Shown one piece after another: positions 38,677-41,138 of a DNA stretch of 41,138 bases. Source of the DNA: CAYFTL01 sp964346145 (lineage in GTDB: Bacteria; Bacillota; Clostridia; Christensenellales; Aristaeellaceae); contig CAYFTL010000017.1 of the NCBI GenBank assembly GCA_964346145.1, positions 1 to 41,138 of the forward strand, written 5' to 3'. The stretch's first letter is position 1; every line of letters begins with the position of its first letter. The notes under the pieces were generated by a model, which saw only the letters and a list, made by a program, of their open reading frames with translations, did not search any database and had not been told where the DNA came from. Made by a program: the position numbers and the translations under genes.

Positions 38677-40752
38677 GTGGCGAGAACTCATAATCTTGAT
38701 CATGTCCGCAACATCGGTATCATGGCACACATAGACGCCGGCAAAACGACTACAACCGAGCGTATCCTGTTTTATACAGGTCGTGTTCATAAAATGGGAG
38801 AAACTCACGAAGGCGGAGCCACCATGGACTGGATGGCGCAGGAGCAAGAGCGGGGAATCACCATTACGTCTGCGGCGACCACATGCCAGTGGCGCGATCA
38901 TTTGATCAACATCATTGACACCCCAGGGCACGTGGACTTCACCGTGGAAGTTGAACGCTCCTTGCGAGTATTGGATGGTACCGTAGCCGTATTCGCTGCC
39001 AAGGGAGGCGTTGAGCCCCAATCCGAAACCGTATGGCACCAGGCCAACAAATATGGCGTGCCCCGCATTGCTTACATCAACAAAATGGACGTGACGGGCG
39101 CCGACTTTTTCCACGTTATTGACATGATGGAGGACCGCTTGAAAGCCAACGCGGTACCGCTTCAGCTGCCCATCGGTGCGGAAGCCGACTTTGTAGGTTT
39201 GATTGACCTTGTAAAGATGAAGGCCGAGATCTATTTGGACGATCTGGGCAAGACTCTTGAAGAGGAAGAGATTCCGGCAGAGATGATGGAGCAGGCCGAA
39301 GAGTACAGAGCCAAGCTGGTGGAAGCGGTAGCCGAGACCGATGATGCGTTGATGGAAAAGTACCTGGAAGGGGAAGAATTCACTCACGAGGAATTGGTGC
39401 GGGCTATTCGCAAGGCCACCATCGACAGAACCATAACCCCGGTTTTGTGCGGCACTTCGTATAAGAACAAGGGCGTTCAGCCTCTGCTGGATGCGATTGT
39501 GGACTACCTGCCTTCTCCGCTGGATATTCCCCCGATGCTGGGGACCGATCCGGACACGGGCGAAGAGGTGGAACGCAAAGCTGACGACAACGAGCCCTTT
39601 GCGGCGCTGGCATTTAAGATCATGGCTGATCCCTTTGTGGGCAAGTTGGCTTTCTTCCGCGCTTATTCGGGAACGCTGGCGGCCGGAAGCTACATATACA
39701 ACTCCACCAAGGGCAAGCGTGAACGCTTGGGCCGTGTGCTGCGCATGCACGCCAACCACCGCGAGGAAATCGAAGAGGTGCGCACTGGCGACATCGCTGC
39801 CGCAGTAGGATTCAAGGACACCACGACCGGCGATACGCTATGCGATGAAAAGGCTCCGGTTATTCTGGAATCCATGGAATTCCCCGAGCCGGTTATCCGC
39901 GTGGCTATTGAGCCCAAGACCAAAGCCGGTCAAGACAAGATGGGTGTTGCTTTGGCCCGTTTGGCCGAAGAAGATCCCACCTTCAAAACGTACACCGATG
40001 AAGCCACAGGCCAAACCATCATCGCCGGCATGGGCGAGCTTCACCTTGAAGTTATCGTTGATCGCTTGTTGCGCGAGTTCAAAGTGGAAGCCACCGTGGG
40101 CAAACCCCAGGTTGCCTACAAAGAAACCGTGCGCAAGACGGTTAAAGCCGAAGGGCGTTATGTGCGCCAGAGCGGCGGCCGCGGTCAATTTGGCCATTGC
40201 TGGATCGAAGTGGCTCCCCGCGAGCCCGGTGAAGGCTATGAATTCATTAACAAGATTGTGGGCGGCGTAATTCCCAAGGAATATATTGCTCCGATCAACG
40301 AAGGTATAGAGGAAGCTGCACAGAACGGTATTCTGGGCGGATTCGAAGTAGTAGATTTCTCGGTAACGCTGTACGATGGATCTTACCACGATGTGGACTC
40401 CAGTGAAATGGCGTTTAAAATTGCCGGATCCATGGCGATCAAGGAAGCTCTGCGCAAGGCCGACTGTGCGTTGTTGGAGCCCATGATGCGCGTGGAAGTG
40501 GTGGTGCCCGAGGACTACATGGGCGACGTAATCGGCGACTTGAACTCCCGCCGCGGACGCATTGAAGGCATGGACGCACACGCAGGTATGCAGACCATCC
40601 GCTCCATCGTTCCGCTGAGTGAGATGTTCGGTTATGCGACCGACCTTCGCTCCCGCACCCAAGGCCGCGGCAATTACTCGATGGAGTTTGCCCAGTACGA
40701 AGAGGTGCCCCGCAGCATTGCGGCCAAAGTTTTGGGCGATTCTGCAAAATAA
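38677..40752 (+). CDS. fusA: Elongation factor G
   Basis: Translocation GTPase, 691 residues from GTG 38677. G1 AHIDAGKTTTTE, switch II region DTPGHVDF, G4 NKMD, and the C-terminal domain IV/V with QSGGRGQFGHCWIEV and RTQGRGNYSMEFAQYEEVP are intact. GGAGG (38663-38667) is 9 bases before this GTG, whereas the in-frame ATG at 38668 abuts it. The protein then begins MARTHNLDHVRNIGIMAHID, matching the family. Followed 46 bases on by tuf. Confidence 0.97.
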   Translation: MARTHNLDHVRNIGIMAHIDAGKTTTTERILFYTGRVHKMGETHEGGATMDWMAQEQERGITITSAATTCQWRDHLINIIDTPGHVDFTVEVERSLRVLDGTVAVFAAKGGVEPQSETVWHQANKYGVPRIAYINKMDVTGADFFHVIDMMEDRLKANAVPLQLPIGAEADFVGLIDLVKMKAEIYLDDLGKTLEEEEIPAEMMEQAEEYRAKLVEAVAETDDALMEKYLEGEEFTHEELVRAIRKATIDRTITPVLCGTSYKNKGVQPLLDAIVDYLPSPLDIPPMLGTDPDTGEEVERKADDNEPFAALAFKIMADPFVGKLAFFRAYSGTLAAGSYIYNSTKGKRERLGRVLRMHANHREEIEEVRTGDIAAAVGFKDTTTGDTLCDEKAPVILESMEFPEPVIRVAIEPKTKAGQDKMGVALARLAEEDPTFKTYTDEATGQTIIAGMGELHLEVIVDRLLREFKVEATVGKPQVAYKETVRKTVKAEGRYVRQSGGRGQFGHCWIEVAPREPGEGYEFINKIVGGVIPKEYIAPINEGIEEAAQNGILGGFEVVDFSVTLYDGSYHDVDSSEMAFKIAGSMAIKEALRKADCALLEPMMRVEVVVPEDYMGDVIGDLNSRRGRIEGMDAHAGMQTIRSIVPLSEMFGYATDLRSRTQGRGNYSMEFAQYEEVPRSIAAKVLGDSAK

Positions 40753-40798
40753 TTTAATTATAACGAATAAACTGATTTCCTAAGGAGGAAAAGAGAGA

Positions 40799-41138
<340 letters not shown>

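Overview
The window reads as a chromosomal segment of a low-to-mid GC Bacillota (Firmicutes), most likely a clostridial lineage. The evidence is the gene order rpoB-rpoC-L7Ae-like-rpsL-rpsG-fusA-tuf, strong GGAGG ribosome binding sites with frequent GTG and TTG starts, a lysine riboswitch (L box) ahead of asd-dapA-dapB, a PurBox-like site ahead of purE, and many intrinsic terminators. No tRNA, rRNA, CRISPR array, insertion sequence or phage gene was recognised, so most of the window is core metabolism with a few unusual architectures.

Layout. 1-3.7 kb: a carbohydrate ABC importer (binding protein plus two permeases, no ATPase gene). 3.7-5.0 kb (-): a TPR protein with a C-terminal cold-shock-like domain. 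5.1-5.8 kb: pyrE. 5.9-6.8 kb (-): an exported rhodanese/TlpA-type thioredoxin fusion. 7.0-9.8 kb: a tight cluster of a MazG/dCTPase-like pyrophosphohydrolase, LarB, and a GuaA (GMP synthetase) paralogue whose glutaminase site is destroyed. 9.8-10.5 kb (-): a FrnE/DsbA-like protein. 10.75-16.9 kb: a partial purine operon, purE-purM-purN-GNAT-purH-purD. 16.9-20.5 kb: promoter, lysine riboswitch, asd, dapA and a DapB fused to two aspartokinase-like ACT domains. 20.5-22.5 kb: rpiB and a GH4 glycosidase. 22.6-28.4 kb (-): ppx (broken by a one-base frameshift), ppk1 and a GH78 alpha-L-rhamnosidase. 28.6-29.2 kb (-): a cytidylate-kinase-like protein. 29.5 kb to the end: rpoB, rpoC, an L7Ae-family K-turn protein, rpsL, rpsG, fusA and the 5' part of tuf.

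How they work together. The ABC importer, GH4 and GH78 enzymes suggest use of plant-type oligosaccharides. pyrE, the pur operon and perhaps the MazG-like gene serve nucleotide metabolism. The L-box operon makes lysine/diaminopimelate and appears to be controlled twice, by the riboswitch and, by inference, through ACT domains on DapB. The right third is the transcription/translation cluster.

The most unusual items are the DapB-ACT-ACT fusion, the LarB/GuaA-like cluster (a possible undescribed nucleotide-derived cofactor route), the natural Arg at the streptomycin-linked position 88 of S12, and the ppx frameshift at CTT-AGA. All assignments rest on reading the sequence; no database search was run.
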